DNA of 64,000 nt from [Actinomadura] parvosata subsp. kistnae (GCF_900323885.1 NZ_OOHJ01000018.1:1661001-1725000), one strand, 5' to 3'. Positions 1 to 9,029 are shown, counted from the first letter of the stretch. Notes: generated by a model not told the origin, from the letters alone. Made by a program: numbers and translations.

Positions 1-1
1 C

Positions 2-181
2 CTCGCCGTACAGCAGGGGCAACTGCGGAAGGACGCCGACCTCGACATCATCGTGGATCAACTGTGGGGAGCCTGCTACCACCGGCTCCTCGTGCTGAGA
101 GTCCCCTTCGACGAATCGCTCGCCGAACGCCTGGTCGACCAGGCACTCCACGGCTCGGCACCCCAGGCGGACCTTCCCTGA
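2..181 (+). CDS. TetR/AcrR regulator, C-terminal end only (gene enters from the left edge)
   Basis: The frame is open from the window edge to TGA at 179-181 and gives about 59 residues. The pattern GQLRKDADLDIIVDQLWG, then YHRLL, then P.DE..AERLVDQAL is typical of the TetR_C ligand-binding domain that follows the DNA-binding half. The HTH lies outside the window, so the ligand and targets cannot be told. A LysR-like remnant starts six bases after the stop. The family call rests on pattern recognition of a short tail. Confidence 0.6.
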   Translation, partial: LAVQQGQLRKDADLDIIVDQLWGACYHRLLVLRVPFDESLAERLVDQALHGSAPQADLP

Positions 182-186
182 AGCGG

Positions 187-624
187 ATGGATCCCCATGA
201 CTTCGCGAACGTCATGGAACCGGATTTCGATCTGAGACTTCTGCACCACTTCCTCGCCGTCGCCGGGGCGGGCACGTTCACGGGCACCTCCGAACGCCTG
301 CGCATCACCCACCCAGCCCGTGCCGTCGCGAGCGATCCTTGTGCGCTGGAGAGAGCGGTCGGCACCCCGCTCTCCAACCGCGGCCCGCACGGTGTGGAGC
401 TGACCCCGGCCCGACGACTGCTCAGCCAGGATGCACACACGCTCGTCGATCTCGCCGACACCGCCCCGACCCGGCTCCTGCGGCTGGGCCGGAACCGAGG
501 GTCGCTCGGCTTACGGCTGCCCAGCGACTATAAGCGGTTGTTCGAGAGGTACGGGATGATCGGGATCAACGGCATCTCGATCATGCATCCGAGGAGGCCA
601 GTGCTCCACACCACTCCCTTCTAG
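187..624 (+). pseudogene. Hybrid remnant: LysR HTH domain joined to a SUKH (SMI1/KNR4)-like piece
   Basis: From the ATG at 187 (or 211) the product begins with a recognisable LysR N-terminal domain (FDLRLLHHFLAVAGAGTF ... VGTPLSNRGPHGVELTPA, about residues 9-80). The recognition helix is degraded: ITHPARAVASD stands where ITQPALSRAIR is usual. After about residue 105 the LysR similarity ends and a short stretch, LPSDYKRLFERYG followed by GINGISIMHP, resembles the start of SMI1/KNR4 (SUKH) proteins, after which the frame stops. LysR regulators are about 300 residues, so this is a truncated gene fused to a fragment of another. SUKH proteins are common immunity proteins of nuclease toxins, which fits the neighbourhood. 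The SUKH assignment is tentative. Confidence 0.5.
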
Positions 625-672
625 GTAACGAGCGTGGAGAAACAGGACGCCATTCGACTCGAGCTCTTTGCC

Positions 673-700
673 GCAGGCTCGAATCCTGCCGCGGCACTCA
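673..700 (+). other. tRNA T-arm/acceptor-like 3' end without the rest of a tRNA
   Basis: Bases 673-689 form a 5-bp stem (GCAGG/CCTGC) with a seven-base loop CTCGAAT, like a T-arm, followed by seven bases that could be an acceptor 3' strand. No matching acceptor 5' strand (TGCCGCG) lies 60-90 bases upstream, so this is not a complete tRNA. Such 3' ends can be the attachment core left by integrative elements. The surrounding stretch 625-943 has no convincing gene. A chance match is possible. Confidence 0.25.
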
Positions 701-943
701 TCTCCACCAGGCTATTGGCCTTGAGAGCGTTTCCCAGGTCACTCGTAGTTTCATGGGCCACGCTGGCGAAATGGACTCTCGCCTCTGAGCGAGGTCTCGG
801 CCAACTATCCCCACGGCCTGTCCGGCTACCGCCGCCCATCCCGCTCATCGTCGGCTCCGGTGTCACCGGGACCCGGAGGCGCCTCCAGGGCTGCGGCCCC
901 AGAGCGCAAGACCCAATGGTCTCCAGCCGCCTGTTTTGCCCAG

Positions 944-2065
944 CTACAGCCAGTTCTCGCCGCGGACGATGTAGTACTGGATCGCGGTGAGCGTGCGGTG
1001 GCGAAGGTAGTCGCCGTTCTCGTGACTCAGCCGGGTGGCCGCCGCACGGCTCAGTGCGTTGGAAGCGGCCTTCTCCAGATCGGGGTCGAGCGCGTGCAGT
1101 AGTGTCTCCACCGCCTCCTGCCGCAGCATGAGCCGACCGACCTCCGTGTCGTGGCCTGGCACGGCGAAGCCGGTCGCTCCGGAATGCTCGTACGCGGCCT
1201 GGGCCTCCTGCCGCAGTGTCGTGTGCAGGCGCCTTAGTCGCTCGCGGGCCGCTGCCGCGCGGGTGCCTCGCTCACCGGTGGCCAGTAGGTCGAGGGCTTC
1301 GTCCACGATCTCTCCGTCGAGGCCGGTGGTGCGCAGTGCCAGGTCCACGGCCATGCGGACGATCTCCGGCAGCTTGTCCGGTCCGGGGGCGGCGGCGAGG
1401 GCGCCTATCCGCGGATCGGCTGCGGCCAGGGCGCGCATCTGCTTGTCGAGGAACAGCGCGGGGGGTGACGTGGAGTCGGACGGGATCACCAGTCGGTGGC
1501 GGCGTGCAAGCCACGCACTGTCGACGCGGATGCCGGACAGGCGCTCGCCCAGGGCGAAGGCTGCCGCTTTGCCGTTGCCGTGCCATTCGGCAGCGCTGAC
1601 CGGCAGGGAGTCCAGCCAGCCGGCAACGGCGTCCGGGGCATCGCCGGTGGCGGCGGATAACTCCATCGGGTCGAACGTGGCCAGGATCTCTCCGCGAGCC
1701 GCAAAGGTGACGGAGACGTGGAAGTTGACGGTCCAACTCAGGCCCAGCGCCTCTCCACCTGAGGCGGTCAGCCGCCGCAGCAGCGCCGTGTCGGCGCCCC
1801 AGCAGGACATCGGCTCGATCAGAACCGCACCATCGCCCTCCACGGCGAACAGCGCCGCCCGTCCGGACGCTTCATGGTCCTCGTTCTCGTCGTCCTCATA
1901 GGAGTCCCAGAGCGTCGCCTGGACTCGGCTCCAGTCGGCGTTCACGACCTCGCCGGAGGGATCGGCACCGATGTCGCGCAGTGCTTGGTCGGCAGCGATG
2001 CCCTTCATCCAGATGAGGCCCGCCGGGTCGGGGAAGACGTCGTCAATGTCCGCGTAGTCGCTCAT
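944..2065 (-). CDS. DUF6461-like protein with long C-terminal extension; possible immunity protein
   Basis: The product is 373 residues from ATG 2065; an in-frame GTG at 2098 lies inside a strong hairpin and is less likely. The N-terminal 130 residues (DYADIDDVFPDPAGLIWMKG, then ALFAVEGDGAVLIEP, then a LSWTVNFHVSVTFAARGEI-like strand and FDPME) match my memory of the DUF6461 family, which has no assigned activity. The remaining 230 residues are mostly helical with no motif I know. No signal peptide or membrane segment is seen. The gene lies directly downstream, on the same strand, of the giant secreted protein with a nuclease-like C-terminus, the usual place for an immunity gene. That role is inference. 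A degraded relative of its C-terminus lies at 8420-8649. Confidence 0.7.
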   Translation of the reverse strand: MSDYADIDDVFPDPAGLIWMKGIAADQALRDIGADPSGEVVNADWSRVQATLWDSYEDDENEDHEASGRAALFAVEGDGAVLIEPMSCWGADTALLRRLTASGGEALGLSWTVNFHVSVTFAARGEILATFDPMELSAATGDAPDAVAGWLDSLPVSAAEWHGNGKAAAFALGERLSGIRVDSAWLARRHRLVIPSDSTSPPALFLDKQMRALAAADPRIGALAAAPGPDKLPEIVRMAVDLALRTTGLDGEIVDEALDLLATGERGTRAAAARERLRRLHTTLRQEAQAAYEHSGATGFAVPGHDTEVGRLMLRQEAVETLLHALDPDLEKAASNALSRAAATRLSHENGDYLRHRTLTAIQYYIVRGENWL

Positions 2066-2086
2066 GGCCTCTCGTCCGCTCGCCGG

Positions 2087-2122
2087 GGTCTCCGGCACGG
2101 GCCGAGGCCCGTGCCGGAGACC
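2087..2122 (-). terminator. Perfect 17-bp inverted repeat between the giant secreted protein and the DUF6461 gene
   Basis: GGTCTCCGGCACGGGCC (2087-2103) is followed after two bases by its exact reverse complement (2106-2122). It begins 23 bases past the upstream stop codon. No U-tract follows, as is common for actinomycete terminators. It may stop or attenuate transcription between the two genes, or act as a processing site. Confidence 0.6.
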
Positions 2123-2144
2123 GCTCGCCGATCAATCTAACTGA

Positions 2145-5100
2145 TCAGTTGGGACCGATGGGATTGTCGACTCCATCGATACTGCAGCCTCGGAAATCGG
2201 AGATTTCTTCGGGATACAGCGCCTCCGTGGCCACGATGCCGGGGGCTCCGCTCGCCGGGCGTGAATGCCCGAGCTGGATGACGTCCACCCAGAAGGGCGA
2301 ACGCTCTCTGATGCGGTTTCTCTGGTAGAAGACCGACAACCGGGAACCGGATGAGCAGTTGTCGCTCTCGTGCATCACCTTGACTGAGTAATTGGTGCCG
2401 GATCCGGCCCCTTCGAGGGTGGTTGCGAACGGGTATTCGTCGCACGAGTCCGGTCTAGAGTATGCTCGATCATAGGTGGTGCACGCCGGAATCGCCACGC
2501 TACGGTTCTTGCGGTGTATTTCTGTGTCCCGCGTCCGGTGCAGACACCCGCCGGGCTGTCCCGCTACGTAATTGCAGCCGGGATTGTTGATGTTCCAACC
2601 TCCCGGAATCTTCTTGGTCGGCCATCCAGGGGGATTGGGCTTGCTGTTCTGGGGGTCGTACAGCGCCGTATAGATGTTCTCCACGCTCTTCTCGACGGAT
2701 TTCTTTCCTCTGTCGGTGTCGTTGGCATTGAGGATGAAGATGGGCGCCACGGATCCGACAATGCATCCTCCGGCGTGTGCCGCGATCCAGTCGGCGCTGT
2801 CGCAGATGAAGGTCTGGACGTGTTTCTTCTCCCGGAAGCGCGGATGGAAATACCACATCAGGTCGGTGATGTCTGGGTTGTCGATGTAGCGGACGAAGGG
2901 CTGCACGGCACAGGTGCCAACTTTGTCCGGATGGTCGAGTCCATCCCAAGGCACGCTCAGCGTGAATTCGAAGTCGCCTCCGCCGGCCCAGTCGGTGATC
3001 TTGGCAGTCCGGCCATGAGTGCCGTCCTTGACGACTCCGCCCTCGACGTAGGTGGTCTTGCAGTTGAGACCGTTCTGGCCGAGCCCCAGGTTGAGCCGGC
3101 GAGACCCCCAGTCAGAGTCGATGATATTCACCTCGTCCAGCCTTGCCCAGACCTTGATCTGGCGGCTGTTGATGCCTGCTTTCGCATCCCTGGCCTGGGT
3201 GTTCTTGTTGCCCTTGCCGACGTGTGTGTGGAAGACGAGGGTCAGGCGCCCGTACCACTTGGCCACTCTGCGGACGTCTTCCTCGTCGTCCAGGTTGTTG
3301 TCCTCGTCGCGCTCGCCGATCCACATCGCGTAGCACATGTTGTAGGAGTTCTTGTAGTGGAAGGCCCGCCTCACCGGACCCAAGTACGCCGCTTCCCAGG
3401 CAGGTCGCTCGGGTTTCCCGACAGCGGTCGCGCAGTCCTCGTGGGTCAGGCGGTTGTAGGGAAACTTCCTGGAGGCCGCCGCGGCCACGCCGAGCCTCGA
3501 CGTGTCAGGGCTGGGATCTGGTAGATCGGTGAGTGTATAGAGCTGGACGACGTCCTCCTGAGCGAGTGGCCTCTGCAACATGTGAACCTCATCGAGGTCA
3601 CCCTGCATGCGGGCTCCGATGCTCATCGCGGACTCGACGTCCCACGTCGGGAAGCTGATGACCTGTGACTTCACCGGCGTGCCATTCAGATAGAGCGTGG
3701 CAGTCCTGGTGGTGGCGTCGTAACTCCCGGCCAGATGGAACCAGCCATCGACAGGCGGCTCCACACCTGACACCACACCCTCCACCGCGGCGTCCGAGGC
3801 GTCCGCACTCGTGAAGGTGAACACCAGGCCGTCTTCGGGGTCGTTGCCGAGCAAGAAGGGCGCCTGATACGTACCCTTCTGCTCGAACACCGAGTAGCTC
3901 CCGTCCTTGTCGCTCCATCTGAGCCAGGCGGCGACCGTGAAACTCTGATCCGTGCGGATCACTGGCCGCGCCGTCGTCGCGAGCGCCTGCTGCTGTCCCT
4001 GGCCTGTGTTGACGGTGAGCGGCTGCCAGTCCGCCCAGGGGGAAGCCGCCTGTCCGGCGATGGCGCGGGCGCGCCAGCGGACACTCCAGCCGTCGCTGAG
4101 CGTGCCCTCGGGAAGGGACACGCCGGCCTGGCCGCCAGAGACGACGCCGTCGACGGCTCCGGTCCAGATCTGGCCGCTGCCCTGTCCGGCGGCGGCCGGG
4201 TCGTGCTCGACCTCGAACTCCGCCCTGAGCGGCTGCCCCTCCGGGCCGTTGACGACCACACGCAGGGTTGGCGTCAGGCTCGTCGTGACCGTCTTGCCGT
4301 TCACCAGCTGCGACGGGATGACCTCGAACGTCCCCACCGCCGGGTCTGTCGTGGCCACGGCCACGGTCGCGCTCTGCCACTCCGACCATGCCGACGTGGT
4401 GGTCGTGGTGGCGTTGACGGCACGAACGCGCCAGCGGATCTTCCATCCGTTGGACAGCTTCTCCACGGGTACGGCCGCGATGGCCTGGCCTCCAGAGGTG
4501 ACGGTGGCCGAATCGCCCGCCCAGATCTGGCCGGTGCCCTGCCCGGTCGCGGTGGGATCGTGCTCGACCTCGAACTGACCGATCAGTGCGCCCGGAGCGG
4601 TGTCAGCAACCGTCGCGGCCAGTTGCGGCGTGAGTGAGCCCACCATGGTGGTGCCGTTCACGACCTGCGAGGGCGTGATCGTCGGCCCGCTCACCGTGGG
4701 CGAGGAGGCCGGGGCGCTGCTGGTGATGATCAGCTTTGGCGGACTGGCGAAGTCCGTGTCTTCCGCGGAGGTGAATACCCGGTAGTTGCTGACGTTGGCC
4801 TCACCGGGCGACTTCAGCACCAGGCCATGGTTGGCCGCACCAGACGCCCAGTCCTGCGCGATGCCGGTGACATTCCACTCCATGCTGTCCGGCCAGGTGG
4901 CGCAGTCCTCGTTGACGCCCTTGGTGTTGGTCGAGGCGTCCTCGGTGGTGAGAGCGGGTTTGTTGGCCCAGTGCACATTGTCCGGGTCCCACGCGCTGGT
5001 CAGACGAGCGACCTGGATGCCCGCACCGACCGTGGCGCCGCAGTTCTGGGCGTCGATGGTGTTCATCGACAGCTTGGCATCCGTCACCGTGCTGCCCGCC

Positions 5101-7892
5101 ACGGCCGCCGTATCAAACCTCAGGTGCACCCGGTACTTGTAGCCACCAGTCTGAGTGCCCGCCAGCAGGAACGGCGCGGTCGGGTCGGCCGGCCAGTCCG
5201 CGTCGTTGTCGGAGTTCACCTCGACATCGTGGTTGAGCGGCAGCGCGACCGTCGGATCCACCCGCACCGGGTAGACCGTGTCCGGAGCGGTCAGGAACCT
5301 GTGATCCGGCTTCAATACCAACTCGGTCCGGCCGTCTTTGGTCACCACGTCAGCGCTGACCTTGGCCTGATCAGCCCCAGGCAGGACTCCCCGGGCACCC
5401 TTCTCCCACATCGTCGGCTGCGACGCGGAAGCGACGATCTTGCCGGCTTTGTCCTTGAGCAGCAGACGCCCGCCTTTGCCTTCGTCCAAGGTGAGACCAG
5501 TGGTCTCGACGCCGATGCTTAGTTCCAGCGGTTTCGCCGGCCGTTCACGCAGGACGACATCGTGCCGGAATCCGGTAGGCAGCACCGTCACGACCAGGTC
5601 CGCGCCCTTGCCGGCCGCGTCCGCGTAAGTGACCACGCCGCCCTTCACGGAGGGGACCGGCAACGGAGTGGGCCAGCTCAGCGCGTACCTCTCTCCGTCC
5701 GCATCGGTGAGCTCCAGGAAGGGGGATTCGCCGCCGTTCGACACCTTGACGTCGATCCCGGACTTGATCGCCTTGGGCCTCAGGACGCCGTCCTGGTTGG
5801 AGAGCGAGGTGTCGATGGGGACCCACGAGCCGTTCTGTTTCGTGCGTGCCGGACCCGCGGTGATCTCGGTACTGAACGTCTTCCCGTCGGCCTGCGCGTA
5901 CGTGATGCTCGTCTCGGACGTCTCCTCGGGCACCTCCACCGGCTTGCCTTGTTGAACCGCTCGGTGGGCGGCCGCTATGCGGGCCATCGGCGCGTTCGAC
6001 AGCGCTGAGCCGGACTTGCCCGCCACCCACCGCGTTCCGCTGCCGAGTGTGGCGTCATGCCCGGCCGGAGTAGTGCCGACCGCGGTCGATCCCTCACCTT
6101 CATTGAACTTCCAGCGCCCGACCTCGTCCGGCACGAAGGTCGCGCCCACGGCCTCCTCCCACTGCTCGGGAGTCAGGTCGTCCGGGGTGGCGAGTCCCAG
6201 CTGAGAATCCTCCATCGAGTAGTCGAAGGGGACGCTTTCGCGTGCGGCGAGGACTTCGTCCTCCGTCATTAGCGGCGCGCTCAGTTCCTCCGTCGAGGGG
6301 AAACTGTTGTCCCGGGCGTCGCCTACCGTCGGGATTTCCTTGTACGGGATCATGAATCCCGTGGTCCTGACCGGGGCGGGCGTGTAGGTGATGATGAGTG
6401 CGGGTGGGTGGCGGTAGCCGGGGTAAGGGCTGCCGCCGCCGAACTGGCTGGAGTAGTACTGGCGCCAGTTGATCGCGGCGGTCTCGCTGGCGGCCTTCAG
6501 TACGATCCCGTGGTTGGCCTCGCCCTGTTGGATCCAGGCGCGGGTCATGGCGGTGACCTCGTAGAAGAGTTCCTCGTCCTTGGCGCACCAGCTGGCGGGG
6601 TCGGCGTCGTAGTTGTAGCCGGCCTTGTTCACCGTCTCCGGGGCCGTGCTCGAGGGCTGGTTGTACCAGTCCAGGCTGTCGATCGTGCCGTCGAGAGTCC
6701 ATTCGCCGGTGACGCGCGCGGCCCGGATGCCCGCGCCCATGGTCTCCCCGCACAGCTGTCCGTTGGGCCCGCCGGACTTGTAGTTCCAGATCCGCAGGTC
6801 GGCGTCGTTGACGGTGGCGCCCTGCAGCACCGGGTCGCTGGTGTTGAACTTCATGTACACGCGGGCGACATCCGCGCTGGTGGAGGTGGTGCCCGCGCGT
6901 AGGTATCCGGCTGCGGAGTTGTTGTTGTACGGGTCGTTCTTGCTGATCCAGGCGTCGTCGGGGGCGCCGCCGCCGAACCAGGTGGAGGACGCGGCGACGG
7001 TCACCGGGTAGGTCACCGCCGGGTCGGCCAGGAACGTCTCGTCCGGGGTGAATACCAGCTCCGAGGTTTTCCCTGTGGTCTCGACCTGGGCCTTGACCGG
7101 GTGGGTCCGGCCCTGGTCGGGGGCGGCCTCGACCAGGGCGTCCGTCGCGGTCAGCACGATCGGCGCGGCCTTGGCCTTGCCCTTGGCGTCCTTGAGCTGC
7201 GGCAGCCCTTGTGGCGTCTTTCCGAAGGTGGTGCCCTCAGGCAGGGTGAGCGGCAGCCGTACGGTGACCGGGCCGGTCGGCCGCTGTCGGAAGACGACCT
7301 GGGAGATGAAGCCGTCGGCTTGGGCCAGGACCACCAGGTCCGCCCCGGGTGCTACGGCGTCGGGGTAGGTGACCGCGTTGCCGGAGACCTTGGGTTCCGG
7401 GAGCGCGCGGGTCACGCCCAAGCCGATCTCGCCGTGCTTCCCTGGAGCGGACACCAGTTGCTTGGCGCCGCGCCCGCCGAAGGTGAGCGGGGTCTTGACC
7501 CGGGTGGCCTGCAGCTTGCCGTCGCGGGTGACGATGCGGGTGTCGATGGGTTCCCAGGCGCCGCTGGCCGCGTTCTTGAGCTGAACGGGACGGGTGTGCA
7601 GCTCGGCTCGCATGTTCTTGCCGTCGGGGTTGGCCCAGACCTTCATGGTCTCGGTGGAGTGGGTGGGGACCTCGACGGGTTTGCCGGTCTTGACCGCCTG
7701 GTCCCAGGCCGCTTTGAGTGTTGGTTCCGTGGTGGCGGTTGTCGTTCCGGGTGCCGAGGAGGGAGGTGGCGTAGGACCTTGGGCGATCGCAGGTGCGCTC
7801 ATGAGCGAGAGCGGCAGTGTCAGGGCCGCGATCAGGGCGCCGCGGCGGCGCGTTCGGGTGGACAAGCCGGGTGCTAATCGGCGTGTGGTCAT
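2145..7892 (-). CDS. Giant secreted DNRLRE/LamG protein with NucA/NucB-like C-terminal nuclease domain
   Basis: Start ATG 7892 is set by GAAAGG six bases upstream and gives 1,915 residues. Residues 1-35 are a signal peptide (twin Arg/Lys-rich start, hydrophobic core, ending APAIAQ). Two related modules follow (about 60-500 and 660-1050), each with a KPVEVP..T.ET opening and a DNRLRE-type beta domain with paired Cys. Two Ig/FN3-like repeats follow (about 1065-1190 and 1190-1300, each with FEVEHDP and a WR.RA motif), then a LamG/concanavalin-like domain (about 1300-1450). The Cys-rich end carries CDEYPFATTLEGAG at about residue 1817 and an SVFYQRNRIRERSPFWVDV strand, the signature of NucA/NucB deoxyribonucleases. 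I infer a secreted or surface-displayed DNase, possibly a toxin. A palindrome at 7991-8005 may control it. Confidence 0.75.
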   Translation of the reverse strand: MTTRRLAPGLSTRTRRRGALIAALTLPLSLMSAPAIAQGPTPPPSSAPGTTTATTEPTLKAAWDQAVKTGKPVEVPTHSTETMKVWANPDGKNMRAELHTRPVQLKNAASGAWEPIDTRIVTRDGKLQATRVKTPLTFGGRGAKQLVSAPGKHGEIGLGVTRALPEPKVSGNAVTYPDAVAPGADLVVLAQADGFISQVVFRQRPTGPVTVRLPLTLPEGTTFGKTPQGLPQLKDAKGKAKAAPIVLTATDALVEAAPDQGRTHPVKAQVETTGKTSELVFTPDETFLADPAVTYPVTVAASSTWFGGGAPDDAWISKNDPYNNNSAAGYLRAGTTSTSADVARVYMKFNTSDPVLQGATVNDADLRIWNYKSGGPNGQLCGETMGAGIRAARVTGEWTLDGTIDSLDWYNQPSSTAPETVNKAGYNYDADPASWCAKDEELFYEVTAMTRAWIQQGEANHGIVLKAASETAAINWRQYYSSQFGGGSPYPGYRHPPALIITYTPAPVRTTGFMIPYKEIPTVGDARDNSFPSTEELSAPLMTEDEVLAARESVPFDYSMEDSQLGLATPDDLTPEQWEEAVGATFVPDEVGRWKFNEGEGSTAVGTTPAGHDATLGSGTRWVAGKSGSALSNAPMARIAAAHRAVQQGKPVEVPEETSETSITYAQADGKTFSTEITAGPARTKQNGSWVPIDTSLSNQDGVLRPKAIKSGIDVKVSNGGESPFLELTDADGERYALSWPTPLPVPSVKGGVVTYADAAGKGADLVVTVLPTGFRHDVVLRERPAKPLELSIGVETTGLTLDEGKGGRLLLKDKAGKIVASASQPTMWEKGARGVLPGADQAKVSADVVTKDGRTELVLKPDHRFLTAPDTVYPVRVDPTVALPLNHDVEVNSDNDADWPADPTAPFLLAGTQTGGYKYRVHLRFDTAAVAGSTVTDAKLSMNTIDAQNCGATVGAGIQVARLTSAWDPDNVHWANKPALTTEDASTNTKGVNEDCATWPDSMEWNVTGIAQDWASGAANHGLVLKSPGEANVSNYRVFTSAEDTDFASPPKLIITSSAPASSPTVSGPTITPSQVVNGTTMVGSLTPQLAATVADTAPGALIGQFEVEHDPTATGQGTGQIWAGDSATVTSGGQAIAAVPVEKLSNGWKIRWRVRAVNATTTTTSAWSEWQSATVAVATTDPAVGTFEVIPSQLVNGKTVTTSLTPTLRVVVNGPEGQPLRAEFEVEHDPAAAGQGSGQIWTGAVDGVVSGGQAGVSLPEGTLSDGWSVRWRARAIAGQAASPWADWQPLTVNTGQGQQQALATTARPVIRTDQSFTVAAWLRWSDKDGSYSVFEQKGTYQAPFLLGNDPEDGLVFTFTSADASDAAVEGVVSGVEPPVDGWFHLAGSYDATTRTATLYLNGTPVKSQVISFPTWDVESAMSIGARMQGDLDEVHMLQRPLAQEDVVQLYTLTDLPDPSPDTSRLGVAAAASRKFPYNRLTHEDCATAVGKPERPAWEAAYLGPVRRAFHYKNSYNMCYAMWIGERDEDNNLDDEEDVRRVAKWYGRLTLVFHTHVGKGNKNTQARDAKAGINSRQIKVWARLDEVNIIDSDWGSRRLNLGLGQNGLNCKTTYVEGGVVKDGTHGRTAKITDWAGGGDFEFTLSVPWDGLDHPDKVGTCAVQPFVRYIDNPDITDLMWYFHPRFREKKHVQTFICDSADWIAAHAGGCIVGSVAPIFILNANDTDRGKKSVEKSVENIYTALYDPQNSKPNPPGWPTKKIPGGWNINNPGCNYVAGQPGGCLHRTRDTEIHRKNRSVAIPACTTYDRAYSRPDSCDEYPFATTLEGAGSGTNYSVKVMHESDNCSSGSRLSVFYQRNRIRERSPFWVDVIQLGHSRPASGAPGIVATEALYPEEISDFRGCSIDGVDNPIGPN

Positions 7893-7990
7893 GTACAACC
7901 TTTCGAACAGAAGTAGCAAAACGGCCCTGATCATCACATGAGGCGAAACTAAAGTAAAGATCGTTTCCAGTATCGGGAACGGGATGCTCC

Positions 7991-8005
7991 GTGATCACAG
8001 ATCAC
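7991..8005. promoter_or_regulatory. Palindrome upstream of the giant secreted protein
   Basis: GTGATC-ACA-GATCAC is a perfect 6-bp dyad about 100 bases upstream of the start codon at 7892. It could be an operator. The stretch 7893-8420 holds no gene I can support, only this site, the terminator at 8216-8250 and a second palindrome at 8266-8280. Confidence 0.35.
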
Positions 8006-8215
8006 GCGGACCTGCGCCTGCCGGATCACATTCGGCCAGCTCATAGCCTTGTGGAGCTTTGTCGGTGAGCATCTGAGATCGGGATCTTCGTCAGTCGCAG
8101 ACGACTCTGGCCTGTCACCGAGGGGGACCCCAACGGGTGAGACGGCGGCCCAGCGGGCACGCGAAGGACGGCAACCTTCAGGGGACCCTCACCTAGATCA
8201 GCATTTCAGGCGCCC

Positions 8216-8250
8216 GGCCTGCGGTTTCACAGCCGCAGGCCTCTTGTTTA
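8216..8250 (+). terminator. Rho-independent terminator, plus strand
   Basis: GGCCTGCGG (8216-8224) and CCGCAGGCC (8233-8241) form a perfect 9-bp stem with an 8-base loop, followed by TCTTGTTT. It points rightward, but no recognisable plus-strand gene precedes it. It may belong to a lost gene or an untranslated RNA in 8050-8215. Confidence 0.65.
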
Positions 8251-8265
8251 TGACGTTGCTAGGCA

Positions 8266-8280
8266 GCCGACAGTGTCGGC
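8266..8280. promoter_or_regulatory. Palindrome GCCGACA-G-TGTCGGC
   Basis: Seven-base perfect arms flank a single central base, directly after the terminator and about 150 bases before the DUF6461-like remnant. It could be an operator of a lost gene. No promoter elements can be assigned with confidence. Confidence 0.3.
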
Positions 8281-8419
8281 ATGCAGCCGTAAGACCATGA
8301 TCAGGGGACATGCACTCGGATGATCTTGATTACGTTTCCCCAGGTCAGATAGCGTTCTAGGCCATCCAGCATCCCCGGAGACCGCTTCCGGCCGCCCGGC
8401 GCGGGGTAACACAGCCGTT

Positions 8420-8649
8420 GATCATGCCAAGTGCGTGCAGAAACTCCGGCTTGGTCGGCGGGCACAGGCCTCGGACTGTGCCCACATGCTCAACCCCGGT
8501 CTGGAGAGCAGCCTCCAACGCCCTGGACCAGGCGGCGCCCACCGTGCGGCGCCGGGGAACGCAACCACTTTCGCCACCGCATCTTCACCACGGACCAGTA
8601 CTCCATCGTCCATGGCGAGAGTTGGCTACTGCCCAGCGACGCCGTGTAG
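8420..8649 (+). pseudogene. Frameshifted C-terminal remnant of a DUF6461-extension paralogue
   Basis: Three reading frames in turn match the C-terminus of the protein at 944-2065. HMLNPGLES corresponds to LHALDPDLE, ASNALDQAAPTVRRRG to ASNALSRAAATRLSHE, and FRHRIFTTDQYSIVHGESWL to LRHRTLTAIQYYIVRGENWL. The DNA also aligns codon by codon over the last segment (for example CGCCACCGC and CAGTAC shared). The order is kept, so at least two frameshifts separate the parts. It runs on the opposite strand to the intact gene and flanks the other side of the giant nuclease-like protein. The 5' part is missing. Confidence 0.75.
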
Positions 8650-8660
8650 CCACGGTCGCT

Positions 8661-8849
8661 CTAGCGTCCGATGACTGCGTGGAACAGGGCCAGCGCTCCG
8701 CCAGCGGCTCCGCCACCCAGCAGAAACGCTGCCGGTAGGGGTTGCCCGCTGAGAGAGGCGAGCAGGCCTGCGAGCAAGCCCACGACGATCGCCAGCAACA
8801 GCACGACGGCGGCACGGACACTCAGCAGTGGGCCCGGCGGTACTGCCAC
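8661..8849 (-). CDS. Small two-helix membrane protein
   Basis: The GTG start at 8849 is preceded by GGGAGG at good spacing and gives 62 residues. The product is almost entirely two hydrophobic helices (VRAAVVLLLAIVVGLLAGLL, then a Gly/Ala-rich segment ending ALFHAVIGR), separated by a short SGQPLPAA turn. Small proteins of this form occur in actinomycete accessory regions, but I know no function. It is divergent from the sigma-like gene at 9030. Longer upstream starts would give a non-hydrophobic, low-quality extension. Confidence 0.6.
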   Translation of the reverse strand: MAVPPGPLLSVRAAVVLLLAIVVGLLAGLLASLSGQPLPAAFLLGGGAAGGALALFHAVIGR

Positions 8850-9029
8850 GAAAACCTCCCGAGGGTGATGACGACGACCGTGGCTCCTATGTCGCACAGA
8901 GGAGGTCACCCCACGAGAATCATCCAGAAGCGCCGCGCGAAAAAATCTTGGGAAGTTCCGTGGGGTCCCTGCGGCGCACCCACTTACAAGGGAGTCATCT
9001 AGATCGGCGTCAGCAGAAAGGCTGGAACG

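Noticed and set aside
625-700. Complete tRNA gene
   Set aside because: Only a T-arm-like end is present; no acceptor 5' strand, D-arm or anticodon arm can be paired with it.
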